Below, piece after piece: positions 52,422 to 60,391 of a stretch of 64,000 bases of DNA. This DNA comes from CALJFL01 sp047633055 (GTDB lineage: Bacteria; Pseudomonadota; Gammaproteobacteria; Pseudomonadales; Halieaceae). Under the pieces are notes generated by a model. It saw nothing but the letters and a program-made list of their open reading frames with translations, searched no databases and was not told where the DNA came from. Location of the stretch: the NCBI GenBank assembly GCA_047633055.1, contig JBLIEI010000021.1, positions 1 to 64,000 of the forward strand, written 5' to 3'. How positions within the stretch are numbered: the stretch's first letter is position 1; every line of letters begins with the position of its first letter. The translations under genes were made by a program, and so were the position numbers.

Positions 52422-52725
52422 ACCTGACAAGGTTGGTGTCACAACGTATTACCTTAAGCCCGTGGGCCTCGACTACGGCGTAACAATCAGCGCTTGGGTA
52501 TACCCCGTCAGCCAATGTTGCGGCCATGTCCTCAGCGGTCTCTATAGAGGCGTCACCTAACAAAGGAAAGTCAATTTCCAACGATTCCGCAAGGCTATAG
52601 GTTTTTCCGTCCGAGCCCTGCAAACTCAATGTAGGCGCCTGCTCCCCTACTTTTAGGAATTCAGCGGACGCTACAGAAGACAGACTGACCACCAGTATTA
52701 GCGCAAAAAATTGACCCAATCTCAT
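52399..52725 (-). CDS. Small secreted protein, remnant of an AhpC/TSA-type peroxiredoxin
   Basis: 108 residues with a clear signal peptide (about 1-21, FFALILVVSLSSVASA). The next segment matches the N-terminus of exported peroxiredoxins (LKVGEQAPTLSLQGSDGKTYSLAE). The chain then jumps to a later peroxiredoxin-like segment (LEIDFPLLGDAS); the part that should hold the peroxidatic cysteine is absent. The C-terminal 55 residues are not recognisable. It may be a gene decayed by in-frame deletion or a repurposed secreted protein. The reading frame is intact. Confidence 0.6.
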   Translation of the reverse strand: MRLGQFFALILVVSLSSVASAEFLKVGEQAPTLSLQGSDGKTYSLAESLEIDFPLLGDASIETAEDMAATLADGVYPSADCYAVVEAHGLKVIRCDTNLVRSKSSGIE

Positions 52726-52747
52726 ACAAACCGCGGGCTCAGCGGCC

Positions 52748-53164
52748 TTAGTTACTTCTTCCGATCTTCACTACTGAACTGGCAATAGCAGTTAAAACTC
52801 CAGCCTCATTGTATACCTGCGACTCGAGGAACACGGTCTTATAGTGTGCTTTAACTATCCGGCCTACCGCTTTTGATTTACCCGCCAAGGTAGGTTCCAG
52901 GTAACTGGTATTAACGTCTAGGCTGGCCACCATAGTAACTTCGGGGTCTGAGCTAAAAATTGCATGACTCATCGAGGCATCAAGCATCGCCGTCACAAAC
53001 CCACCCTGCACAATATTAACGCTGTGGCAAAAATCGCGACTGAGATCAAACTCTATGGTGCAACTGCCCTCGTCTATATCGAAATCTACGAGTACGCCGC
53101 CCATCATTGAGAAGAACGCAGGCGCGTTCGCATTTAACTGATCGATCCTTTGCTGCTTGGTCAT
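52748..53164 (-). CDS. PaaI-family hotdog thioesterase
   Basis: 138 residues. Hotdog-fold acyl-CoA thioesterase of the PaaI/YdiI type: central HSVNIVQGGFVTAMLDASMSHAIFSS (long helix with the catalytic Asp/Ser region), then MVASLDVNTSYLEPTLAGKSKAVGRIV. Hydrolyses aryl- or acyl-CoA thioesters, probably as a housekeeping or catabolic release step. It starts 4 bp behind the DUF2058 gene, so the two are likely co-transcribed. Confidence 0.85.
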   Translation of the reverse strand: MTKQQRIDQLNANAPAFFSMMGGVLVDFDIDEGSCTIEFDLSRDFCHSVNIVQGGFVTAMLDASMSHAIFSSDPEVTMVASLDVNTSYLEPTLAGKSKAVGRIVKAHYKTVFLESQVYNEAGVLTAIASSVVKIGRSN

Positions 53165-53168
53165 TGGT

Positions 53169-53705
53169 TTACCACATCAAGTCATCCGGTATTTGATAGT
53201 CAGCATAGGGATCGTCTTCGTCGATGACTTCTTTGCTAGCTTCATTCAGGACTAGCACATAACTGGCATCTCGTTGCTGAATTTTCAGTGCGACCGGCGC
53301 AGGCACCAATTCGTAAGCGCCGTTGTAGGCAACGATGGCAATTCGCCCCTTACTGAGTTGCGCTAGTAGTTGCGAAGTGACATAGATCTTTTTGATCTTG
53401 CTGCCATCGGGAAACTGATAGGCGATCTCACCACCGTCGCGGCCAATACGGTTCATTTCAATCAACTGTTTAACCTGGGCGGCCAAAGCGCGAGTCTCAG
53501 CCACCTCCTGGTTCTGTCGATTGATCTGGCGGTCACGCTCGGTCTTTTCAGCAGCCGTTTTTTTGACCTGCTCCCGAGTTTCGTTCACCTCTTCCTGGCC
53601 CTTGGGTGTTTTCTTGGCCGCTTTGCGCTTTTCCTTACTCAACTGCTTGGCCTTTTTGGCATCGACCATGCCCGCCTTAAGCAATTGATCCTGAAGTGAA
53701 GCCAT
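53169..53705 (-). CDS. DUF2058 family protein (YaiL-like)
   Basis: 178 residues from MASLQDQLLKAGMVD. A highly charged, predicted coiled-coil N-terminal half (KKAKQLSKEKRKAAKKTPKG to about 90) is followed by a small beta-rich domain (IAYQFPDGSKIKKIYVTSQL, GRIAIVAYNGAYELVP) and an acidic C-terminus (IDEDDPYADYQIPDDLMW). Related to E. coli YaiL, which associates with nucleoprotein; function unknown. An in-frame start 23 codons upstream (53774) lacks family similarity. Confidence 0.85.
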   Translation of the reverse strand: MASLQDQLLKAGMVDAKKAKQLSKEKRKAAKKTPKGQEEVNETREQVKKTAAEKTERDRQINRQNQEVAETRALAAQVKQLIEMNRIGRDGGEIAYQFPDGSKIKKIYVTSQLLAQLSKGRIAIVAYNGAYELVPAPVALKIQQRDASYVLVLNEASKEVIDEDDPYADYQIPDDLMW

Positions 53706-53832
53706 AACCCTAACCCCGAAGAATAAATTGACCCGGAGATTATCGGGATTGGGGACATCGGGTGCAACCCACAATTAAGCCTCGAGCCTCAATTGTTGCA
53801 GGACTGTGGTCTGCCACAGGCAATTCGTCTCC

Positions 53833-53872
53833 CTACAGTACATGTAGTTGATTAATACATGTGTGCCTGTAG
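53833..53872. promoter_or_regulatory. Nested inverted repeat, likely operator of the WYL regulator
   Basis: Outer arms CTACAG (53833-53838) and CTGTAG (53867-53872) are perfectly complementary. Between them lie two near-identical palindromic boxes, TACATGTA (53839-53846) and TACATGT (53856-53862), separated by nine bases. The structure sits 34 bp before the WYL gene start. The dyad symmetry and position suggest an autoregulatory operator. Confidence 0.5.
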
Positions 53873-53905
53873 AATCAATGCAATCCTAGTATTGGGAAAA
53901 TCAGA

Positions 53906-54805
53906 ATGAGCAACACACCTGCTTCGAACACCCGCACGGCCGGACCGGAAAAATGGCCGTTCCGTTGGGACCTACTGCTGCGCTACCGCTATATCGAAAC
54001 CATTGCCTTATGGGAGGGCCGCCTAACCACAAGGCACCTGTGCGACACGTTCGGTATCGGCAGACAACAGGCCAGCAAGGACATCAACTGCTATATCCGT
54101 GAGGTGGGCCCTGGCAATCTGGAGTACGACAAGTACCTCAAGGGTTACAAGCCAACCGCTGAATTTTTACCACAAGTGACGCAGGGCCTGGCAGATGAGT
54201 ATCTGCATTTGATGGCACGCAATAACGAGCTGCTTAATATCTTTGAATCACTTTCTCTGAACATGGCAAATGTCGAGGTCTTGTCGGTGCCGGTGCGCGA
54301 TGTGAAGCCGGAAATGTTACGTCCCTTGATGCAGGCTGCCCGGCAAGGCAAGAGGCTGGATGTAGACTATGTTTCCATTAACAATCCCGACCGGGAAGGA
54401 CGCATTATTGTACCGCATACATTAGTCTACGCCGGCTTGCGCTGGCATGTACGTGCATGGTGCGAAAAGAACAGCGAATATCGCGACTTTGTTCTCAGCC
54501 GATTTCGCGACGTACCCGACATTATGGACGAGTCGGTACATGGCTCAGAGGGTGATGAAGAGTGGAATACGCATGTCACGATACGCATCATTCCAGATCC
54601 CAGACTCAACAACGATCAACAGCAGGTCGTCGCTGTCGATTATGGCATGACTAACGGGGCGCTGGAGATCGAGACCCGAGGGAAGCTGGTGCCCTATGCC
54701 TTGAAGTTACTTCACATTGATCCCAGCGAGACCAGAGACGATCCCAGTGCACAGCAAATTATAGTGGCTAACCTGAATGAGTTGAGAAAATGGTTGTTTC
54801 ACTGA
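53906..54805 (+). CDS. WYL-domain transcriptional regulator (BrxR/CapW-like architecture)
   Basis: 299 residues: an N-terminal winged helix-turn-helix (about 20-75; RYRYIETIALWEGRLTTRHL, FGIGRQQASKDINCYI), a central WYL domain (about 130-205; GKRLDVDYVSINNPDREGR, YAGLRWHVRAWCEKNSEYRDFVLSRF) and a C-terminal WCX-like domain ending in NELRKWLFH. This layout is shared with the phage-defence regulators BrxR and CapW and with PafBC. No defence genes are adjacent, so it is an orphan here. A nested inverted repeat directly upstream is a plausible operator. Confidence 0.87.
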   Translation: MSNTPASNTRTAGPEKWPFRWDLLLRYRYIETIALWEGRLTTRHLCDTFGIGRQQASKDINCYIREVGPGNLEYDKYLKGYKPTAEFLPQVTQGLADEYLHLMARNNELLNIFESLSLNMANVEVLSVPVRDVKPEMLRPLMQAARQGKRLDVDYVSINNPDREGRIIVPHTLVYAGLRWHVRAWCEKNSEYRDFVLSRFRDVPDIMDESVHGSEGDEEWNTHVTIRIIPDPRLNNDQQQVVAVDYGMTNGALEIETRGKLVPYALKLLHIDPSETRDDPSAQQIIVANLNELRKWLFH

Positions 54806-54815
54806 AACAGGGTAA

Positions 54816-55139
54816 TCATCGTACCGGCCCGTTTAAAAAAACGAGGCTTGCTGTCGGAATCATATCAAAAAGTTTACCCAAGTTGGCGCGAATCAATTCC
54901 CTGCATTGCTCAACAAGTCTCAACAGATCGATATTAGTATGCAAAGCACCACGCCATAAAACCTGCTCAGTTGCTTGGTCATAGATGGCAACTACGACCG
55001 TACTTTTGTGGTACTCCCGTGATGCCACGAAAGCCTGTGTGAGATGAAATTCTGGCGCTCTGAGGGTCCTCGCAGATGACTGCGTCAGTTGATCTAGAGT
55101 ATCCTCGGAACACGCGGCCAGAAGGGCTCGTCGCGCGGA
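54816..55139 (-). pseudogene. Remnant of a DUF4136-like lipoprotein gene
   Basis: On the minus strand an open frame from 55139 to the stop at 54816 (107 codons, preceded by an in-frame stop at 55142-55140) has the DUF4136-like pattern STVVVAIYDQATEQVLWRGA followed by an amphipathic helix and a final proline. DUF4136 proteins are usually about 180-residue secreted lipoproteins. The N-terminal half and the signal peptide are missing, and no good start codon exists. I read it as a gene fragment; a short functional protein starting at the GTG at 55028 cannot be excluded. Confidence 0.4.
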
Positions 55140-55310
55140 CTAACGTGCAGGTAGATACAAAGGTAATGGCGTGTCTGTTATGATCTCAATGTGATCCGGC
55201 ATTTTTGGCGATAGTAAATATCTAAGGGTTCACACGTTACAGGACTCTGGGTTTTCAGTGGGCGCTTCATTCGATAAACTGAAATAAGATCGAGTTCAAT
55301 GCAGGGAAAA

Positions 55311-55341
55311 TTATGGACCTGAAACGAGGCAAAATCCATAA
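55311..55341 (+). promoter_or_regulatory. Inverted repeat in the leader of the YkvA-family gene
   Basis: TTATGGA (55311-55317) and TCCATAA (55335-55341) are perfectly complementary with a 17-nt gap. They end immediately before the CGGAGGAG ribosome-binding site. Could be an operator or a leader hairpin; unproven. The rest of 55143-55353 holds nothing else recognisable. Confidence 0.3.
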
Positions 55342-55353
55342 CCGGAGGAGTGA

Positions 55354-55755
55354 ATGCCTGAACTCGAAGAATATAAAAAAGCTTATTCTCAAGAGTCTTT
55401 TTGGGAAAAACTAAAAAAATTCGCTAAAGTCGCAGGGGTAGAAGTCATCGAAAAAGCACTCTTGCTCTACTACGCGGGCCAAGAGGAGAAGGCACCAGCC
55501 TGGGCCAAAGCGACGATCGCAGCATCGCTAGGTTATTTTATCGCTCCGCTGGACGCAATAATCGATATCACGCCCGGTTTGGGCTATGCCGATGACCTGG
55601 GTGTACTTGCTCTGGCGATTGCGGCAGTAGCTGCGTACATCAATGATGATGTACGCGCAAAAACCGCAGAAAGAATTCAGCAGTGGTTTGGCGATGACGC
55701 TGCAAAAACTGCCGCCGTGACTGAAGAAAAAAAACCCAATAGCGCTACTCGCTGA
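55354..55755 (+). CDS. YkvA/DUF1232 family membrane protein
   Basis: 133 residues. The DUF1232 core is visible: ALLLYYAGQEEKAPAWAKATIAASLGYFIAPLDAIID (characteristic FxxPxDxIPD-like helix) and PGLGYADDLGVLALAIAAVAAYI. Two short hydrophobic helices, with charged N- and C-terminal ends. Function unknown. Strong ribosome-binding site GGAGGAG. Confidence 0.85.
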   Translation: MPELEEYKKAYSQESFWEKLKKFAKVAGVEVIEKALLLYYAGQEEKAPAWAKATIAASLGYFIAPLDAIIDITPGLGYADDLGVLALAIAAVAAYINDDVRAKTAERIQQWFGDDAAKTAAVTEEKKPNSATR

Positions 55756-55838
55756 AGTTGATCTGAGCAGGCGCAGGCGCAGGGCGGCTACATTTTGTGT
55801 ACTGTTACTGGCAAAACAATAAGATCTTTGGAGAACTC

Positions 55839-57029
55839 ATGTCGAAATGGATAATAGGTATTCTGGTGATAATTACTGCAGGATTGGGTCTTGCATATTT
55901 CAGTGCGGACGAGGACACGCGTAATATTATCGCCCACATGCCCACCGACCGTAACGTGCTGTTTTGGTCGACACCTCAGCGCGATGCGACCTTTCGCGCG
56001 CTCGACCGGATCCCGATTTTAGCCAAGAGCAATACTATCAAATCCGGAGGCACTACTTTCGCACTCCCAAAGGGTGAGCCAATCACTATCACCACCAATG
56101 TCAGCGCCTATATGAGTGATCAGCGCACAGCAGGCCTGGTCATTATCCAGAACGGCAAAGTTCGGCTTGAAAAATACGGGCTTGATTTTGATGCCGAAGG
56201 ACGATGGACCAGCTTCTCGGTCGCCAAATCGTTTACGTCGACCCTCGTTGGTTTTGCGATTAAGGACGGTTTTATCAATAGCATAGAGGATAAAGTTTCC
56301 TTCTATATTCAGGATTTAGAGGGGTCTGTCTATGATGATGTCTCGATCAAGCAACTGCTGACAATGACATCTGGCGTTGCGTGGAATGAAGATTATGAAG
56401 ACACGAATAGTGATGTCGCGCGCTTCAATGAACATAAAGCGGAGACGGGGGTTGATGTAACTGTCAGCTATATGCGCAGGCTTACGCGCGAGGCGCCCGC
56501 TGGCAGTCAATGGGTTTACAAGACGGGCGAAACTAATCTGATCGGCGTATTGGTCAGCTCAGCGACCAACAAGAGGCTATCGGATTATCTTACGGAAAAA
56601 GTCTGGATACCTTTTGGTATGGCCCAGGATGCGAGCTGGCTGCTGGGTTCTACGGGACATGAAATCAGCGGCTGCTGCATTCAAGCGTCAACCCGCGATT
56701 TCGCACGCTTCGGTCTGTTTATGCTCGGTGACGCAATGATTGACGGGAAAGCGTTACTGCCCGAAGGCTGGATCGCACAGGCGACGACTAAGCAAGCCGA
56801 TATAGGCGTTTCGGGTAGGGGGTATGGCTATCAATGGTGGACTTATGATGACGGTAGCTATGCGGCTCAGGGTATATTCGGGCAGGGCATTTTTATCGAC
56901 CCAAAAAGAAAACTGGTCATAGCCTCCAACAGCAATTGGCCCAAGGCTACTGATGAAGACACGGTGGGCGCACAACGCGATGCTTTCTATAAAGCGGTCC
57001 AGGCAGCTTTGGACGCAGAGGGGATTTAG
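55839..57029 (+). CDS. Class C beta-lactamase-related serine hydrolase (NylB-like)
   Basis: 396 residues from MSKWIIGILVII; the N-terminal hydrophobic helix (about 4-20) is a signal or anchor. Penicillin-binding fold: SxxK nucleophile FSVAKSFTSTLV (near 130), second motif Tyr in WVYKTGETNLIG, and a late GYGYQWW segment near the usual KTG position. It resembles the 6-aminohexanoate-dimer hydrolase (NylB) group (SGVAWNEDYEDTNSDVARF, GCCIQASTRDFARFGLFML). Likely an esterase or amidase in the periplasm rather than a true resistance enzyme. The ATG at 55839 has GGAGA upstream; an earlier frame start at 55797 is not supported. Confidence 0.85.
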   Translation: MSKWIIGILVIITAGLGLAYFSADEDTRNIIAHMPTDRNVLFWSTPQRDATFRALDRIPILAKSNTIKSGGTTFALPKGEPITITTNVSAYMSDQRTAGLVIIQNGKVRLEKYGLDFDAEGRWTSFSVAKSFTSTLVGFAIKDGFINSIEDKVSFYIQDLEGSVYDDVSIKQLLTMTSGVAWNEDYEDTNSDVARFNEHKAETGVDVTVSYMRRLTREAPAGSQWVYKTGETNLIGVLVSSATNKRLSDYLTEKVWIPFGMAQDASWLLGSTGHEISGCCIQASTRDFARFGLFMLGDAMIDGKALLPEGWIAQATTKQADIGVSGRGYGYQWWTYDDGSYAAQGIFGQGIFIDPKRKLVIASNSNWPKATDEDTVGAQRDAFYKAVQAALDAEGI

Positions 57030-57098
57030 CTTTCTTCAATCATGAAGCGGCGACCGTTTTACAAGAGCTATTTTGCTCAAGATTCGTATGTAAATTAC

Positions 57099-58145
57099 CT
57101 ACCAAGTGGACCTAAAGCCCTTGAATGGTACGCTAATTCTCTGGATGTCCTGCAACACATCTGCCGGGATAACCGGTAAATTATCGGACGATAGGCTAGC
57201 ATACATCATGTCAATTGCGCCCCCAAAGCGCTGCTCTATAGACGTAGCAATTTGATCATAGCGCCCGAATGCTGCAAACAAAGACAGCACGTCGTCGCTT
57301 ATTTCAGCGGCTAACTGATCCCAAAGTCCCGCCTTGGTCATTGTATTGAGTTTGCGTCCCAGGTCGCCCAAATCGTGGTGCTCCAACACAGGCCAATAAC
57401 TCGGCGTCGAGCCATAAAAAGCAATCCGATAACGGACCCACTCAAGCGCCCCCGCAACCTCTTCATCGGTCTGGCCCGTCGCCAAAAAACCGCCGCCAGA
57501 AATTTGAAACTCCTCGCGAGGTTTAGCCGACTCAGCAAGCCCCGACTTTATCCGCGGCATTGCGACGTCTTCGATGTAGGCACGCGTACAAAACGGATGT
57601 AAATGAACGCCATCGCACGCCTCGCCAGCGAGCTTGAGCATGTTTGGGCCCACAGCAGCAATCGTAACCGGCACCGGAGGCTGATCAGTGGAATCAGGTA
57701 CGAAGTTTGGGGTCATCAGCGTAAATTTATAATGCTCGCCTCGAAATTCCAGCTTTTCGCCTAGCTGCCAATTACGCCAGATAGCCCGCAAGGCATTTAC
57801 ATATTCGCGCATGCGAGGTACCGGAGCAGACCATGGAACGGAAAAACGACTCACATTATGCGCTTTAATCTGTGGGCCCAAACCCAAAACAAAACGTCCG
57901 TGAGAGGCCTTTTGTAAATCCCAGCAAGTATTAGCGATCACCATAGGCGATCGCGGGAAGGCAATAGCTACCGCTGTACCAACCTTTATTTTTTTTGTAG
58001 AAATCGCAGCAACACCTAATGGCATAAACGGCTCGTGGCGGTTCTCCATGGTGGATATCTGATCGTAGCCCGCGAATTCTGCATCTTCGGCAGATTGCTG
58101 GACATTATTGAGGTCCTGCTGTGGTAATACAGTCATTACTTGCAT
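57099..58145 (-). CDS. LLM-class (F420-dependent-type) flavin oxidoreductase
   Basis: 348 residues in the luciferase-like TIM-barrel family. Features: EFAGYDQISTMENRHEPFMPL, KIKVGTAVAIAFPRSPMVIAN, RFVLGLGPQIKAHNVSRFS, PVPVTIAAVGPNMLKLAGEACDG. This pattern resembles the TIGR03617-type F420-dependent subfamily. The enzyme probably reduces or hydroxylates an organic substrate using F420H2 or FMNH2; which cofactor cannot be told from sequence by eye. It starts a neighbourhood of thioesterase, SDR, acyl-CoA dehydrogenase and GSTs. Confidence 0.83.
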   Translation of the reverse strand: MQVMTVLPQQDLNNVQQSAEDAEFAGYDQISTMENRHEPFMPLGVAAISTKKIKVGTAVAIAFPRSPMVIANTCWDLQKASHGRFVLGLGPQIKAHNVSRFSVPWSAPVPRMREYVNALRAIWRNWQLGEKLEFRGEHYKFTLMTPNFVPDSTDQPPVPVTIAAVGPNMLKLAGEACDGVHLHPFCTRAYIEDVAMPRIKSGLAESAKPREEFQISGGGFLATGQTDEEVAGALEWVRYRIAFYGSTPSYWPVLEHHDLGDLGRKLNTMTKAGLWDQLAAEISDDVLSLFAAFGRYDQIATSIEQRFGGAIDMMYASLSSDNLPVIPADVLQDIQRISVPFKGFRSTW

Positions 58146-58222
58146 ATAAATGAGTCCAGAAGGTCCCTGTCGATTGATAGGGAGAATTATTACTGTCAGT
58201 AAGCCGGCTTTCGGCTTGTGGT

Positions 58223-58576
58223 TCAGCCTGTCAAGGGCACGGGCTTCCCATCGGGGGCAACATTCACGAATGTGATTTTAGTGACGAACAATGGCACATC
58301 AGTAGCAGCCAGTTTTTCGCCAATGACTTCAATCGTGTAGGTGGCCGAGGTGCTGCCCTGCCGGACGAGCTGAACGTCGAAACACAGTAGCTCACCCGGC
58401 TGAATCGGATTCTTGAAGTTGACCTCGCTCAAAGATACCGTTACCAGGCGATTGCCCGGGAAATCGAGACTAGCGGTGATGTACGCCGATTCGTCCACCC
58501 ATTTAAGCAGATTACCTCCGAACAGGTAGCCCTGATCGTTGAGGAATTCCGGTAGCACCAGTTTTCTGTGTTTCAC
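58223..58576 (-). CDS. Acyl-CoA thioesterase, hotdog fold
   Basis: About 117 residues from a GTG (VKHRKLVLPEFLN). Hotdog core: DQGYLFGGNLLKWVDESAYITAS with catalytic Asp/Gly region, LVTVSLSEVNFKNPIQPGEL, and TYTIEVIGEKL. Resembles YciA/acyl-CoA hydrolases, which release CoA from fatty acyl-CoA. An in-frame ATG at 58789 would add 71 residues without hotdog similarity and would reach to within 16 bp of the divergent fasciclin gene, so I prefer the short form (GATAGGG precedes the GTG). The start is uncertain. Confidence 0.75.
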   Translation of the reverse strand: MKHRKLVLPEFLNDQGYLFGGNLLKWVDESAYITASLDFPGNRLVTVSLSEVNFKNPIQPGELLCFDVQLVRQGSTSATYTIEVIGEKLAATDVPLFVTKITFVNVAPDGKPVPLTG

Positions 58577-58804
58577 GTTACACCCTATCCAGACCCCATT
58601 GCCAAGGCGGACATTGTACTGCGAGTTGTCGTTTGAATGAAGACACAAAACTGTGGCGTCGAAAATTGCAGACTCAATCAGAGGGTCCTTGTAGTTAGAC
58701 AGAAAGTGGACATGAGTGGTCCACGCAGATCTCTCAGGCGTAGTTTTATTATCCTCAGCATCGCTGGGGTACTTAGCGCTAACAAACACTCAAAGGATAT
58801 CTAC

Positions 58805-59320
58805 ATGAAAACTGTCACAAAATTCTTAACATCACTTGCTTTTTTTGGCGCCATGTCGGGTGCCGCTTTTGTTAACGCCGGCGGCCATGCAGACGGACAT
58901 ACCATGGAAAAGCCAAACATCGTGGAAGTCGCTGCAAGCAATGAAGACTTCACAACCTTGGTGGCCGCTGTGCAGGCAGCCGGCTTGGTAGAAGTATTGT
59001 CTGGCGAAGGACCTTTTACGGTCTTTGCACCGACCAACGAAGCGTTTGCGAAGTTGCCAGAAGGTACCGTGGAAATGTTGCTTTTGCCAGAGAACAAAGA
59101 TAAGTTGGTCGCTATACTGACCTATCACGTCGTCTCTGGTGATGTATCTGCCGCACAAGTCGTAGAACTCACAGAGGTTACAACAGTGCAGGGTGGAACA
59201 GCGGCAGTAAGCGTGACAGAAGCCGGTGTTACCATTGGTGGAGCTAAGGTGATCATCACTGATCTTGAGGCCTCTAATGGTGTGGTCCATGTCATCGACA
59301 CAGTCATCATGCCTTCATAA
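58805..59320 (+). CDS. Secreted fasciclin (FAS1)-domain protein
   Basis: 171 residues with a signal peptide (about 1-27, FLTSLAFFGAMSGAAFVNA). A single FAS1 domain spans about 36-170: EVAASNEDFTTLVAAVQAAGL, the H1 motif FTVFAPTNEAFAKLP, LTYHVVSGDVSA, and the H2 motif NGVVHVIDTVIMPS. FAS1 proteins mediate cell-surface or matrix adhesion. The start at 58805 directly precedes the signal peptide; the longer frame from 58637 is not supported. Confidence 0.92.
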   Translation: MKTVTKFLTSLAFFGAMSGAAFVNAGGHADGHTMEKPNIVEVAASNEDFTTLVAAVQAAGLVEVLSGEGPFTVFAPTNEAFAKLPEGTVEMLLLPENKDKLVAILTYHVVSGDVSAAQVVELTEVTTVQGGTAAVSVTEAGVTIGGAKVIITDLEASNGVVHVIDTVIMPS

Positions 59321-59336
59321 GGCAAACCTGAAAGCC

Positions 59337-59362
59337 GCAGGCTTCGCTCAGGCGAAGTCTGC
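59337..59362 (+). terminator. Hairpin after the fasciclin gene
   Basis: GCAGGCTTCGC (59337-59347) pairs with GCGAAGTCTGC (59352-59362) with a single G-T wobble and a 4-nt loop, 16 bp after the stop codon. There is no T-run, so efficiency is uncertain. The remaining 59363-59584 holds no recognisable gene and presumably the SDR promoter. Confidence 0.55.
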
Positions 59363-59584
59363 CATCCTCATAGCGCCTCCCCCAGAAAGTCCCTGTAAAG
59401 CGAAGTTCAAATGATCCTAAGTCTTGATCATTATGCAGCTTGTCTTAACGCGTACACTCTCGATTCCGTCTTGATCCCTCTGCTGAACAATAACCCTCGT
59501 GCCGATGTCCCTGTGACTTGTACTTCATCTTAGCTGCCACTTCGACTATTGTGGGATCCACTAAACAACACTGGAAGCATAGCG

Positions 59585-60346
59585 ATGGACCAACTAAAGG
59601 GCAAAACCGCTATTGTGACGGGTGCGGCACGCGGCCTGGGTCGTGCCTATGCACAGGCTCTGGCGGCCGAAGGCTCCGCAGTACTGGCGTGTGACATCAA
59701 CAGTTGTGAGGACACTGTTGCCAGTATCATCGACGCCGGCGGACAAGCTTCGGCTTGTACCGCCGACGTAGCCGATATGGCCAGTTGCACAGCAATGGCG
59801 GTGCAGGCCATGGCAGACTTTGGCAGTATCGACGTACTGGTCAATAATGCGGCTCTATACGCGGATTTGCGCGGCGCACGCTTCGAGAAACTGGACGAAG
59901 ATCAGTGGGACGCTGTGATGAACATCAACGTCAAAGGCTTATGGCAATGTTGCAAGGCCGTGGTAGGCCCAATGCGCGAGGCTGGCGGCGGCTCCATCAT
60001 TAACATCTCTTCGCTGGCAGCAGTCTATGGGCTACCCTATGGCCTGGATTATGTCGCCTCCAAAGGCGCGGTGATCAGTATGACGCGTGGTATGGCGCGC
60101 GAGCTTGGAGGCGATAATATAAGGGTCAATGCAGTGGCCCCGTCGGCCGTGATGACCGAAGGCACTGAGCAGTTTTTTGGCGAGAAGCTGGAGAAAGCCA
60201 AGACTGTCATCGCTGCAGGTCAGGTTATCCAGCGCAACCTTGAGACCACTGATTTGACCGGTACTATTATTTACCTGGCTTCCGATAACAGCACTTTTGT
60301 CACTGGCCAGACTCATATGGTAGATGGTGGATCTTGGTTTTTATAA
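59585..60346 (+). CDS. Short-chain dehydrogenase/reductase (SDR)
   Basis: 253 residues, classical SDR. The NAD(P) site is TGAARGLGRAYAQAL (about 12-26) with an acidic residue after beta-2 (ACDIN), favouring NAD. NNAA motif, catalytic Ser in IINISSLAAVYG and YVASKGAVISM (Tyr-x-x-x-Lys), ending with VDGGSWF. Oxidises or reduces a secondary alcohol/ketone; the context with an acyl-CoA dehydrogenase suggests fatty-acid or alicyclic catabolism. The ATG at 59585 (MDQLKGKTAIVTG) is preferred over the upstream frame start at 59549. Confidence 0.92.
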   Translation: MDQLKGKTAIVTGAARGLGRAYAQALAAEGSAVLACDINSCEDTVASIIDAGGQASACTADVADMASCTAMAVQAMADFGSIDVLVNNAALYADLRGARFEKLDEDQWDAVMNINVKGLWQCCKAVVGPMREAGGGSIINISSLAAVYGLPYGLDYVASKGAVISMTRGMARELGGDNIRVNAVAPSAVMTEGTEQFFGEKLEKAKTVIAAGQVIQRNLETTDLTGTIIYLASDNSTFVTGQTHMVDGGSWFL

Positions 60347-60391
60347 AGCCGCCCCGCCCTGCTGCGCTAGAACGTTCAGAGGATTAATAAC

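Noticed and set aside
53906..54805. Phage-defence island marked by the WYL regulator
   Set aside because: Neighbours are DUF2058, PaaI, YkvA and a serine hydrolase; no BREX, CBASS, restriction or nuclease genes are present in the window.
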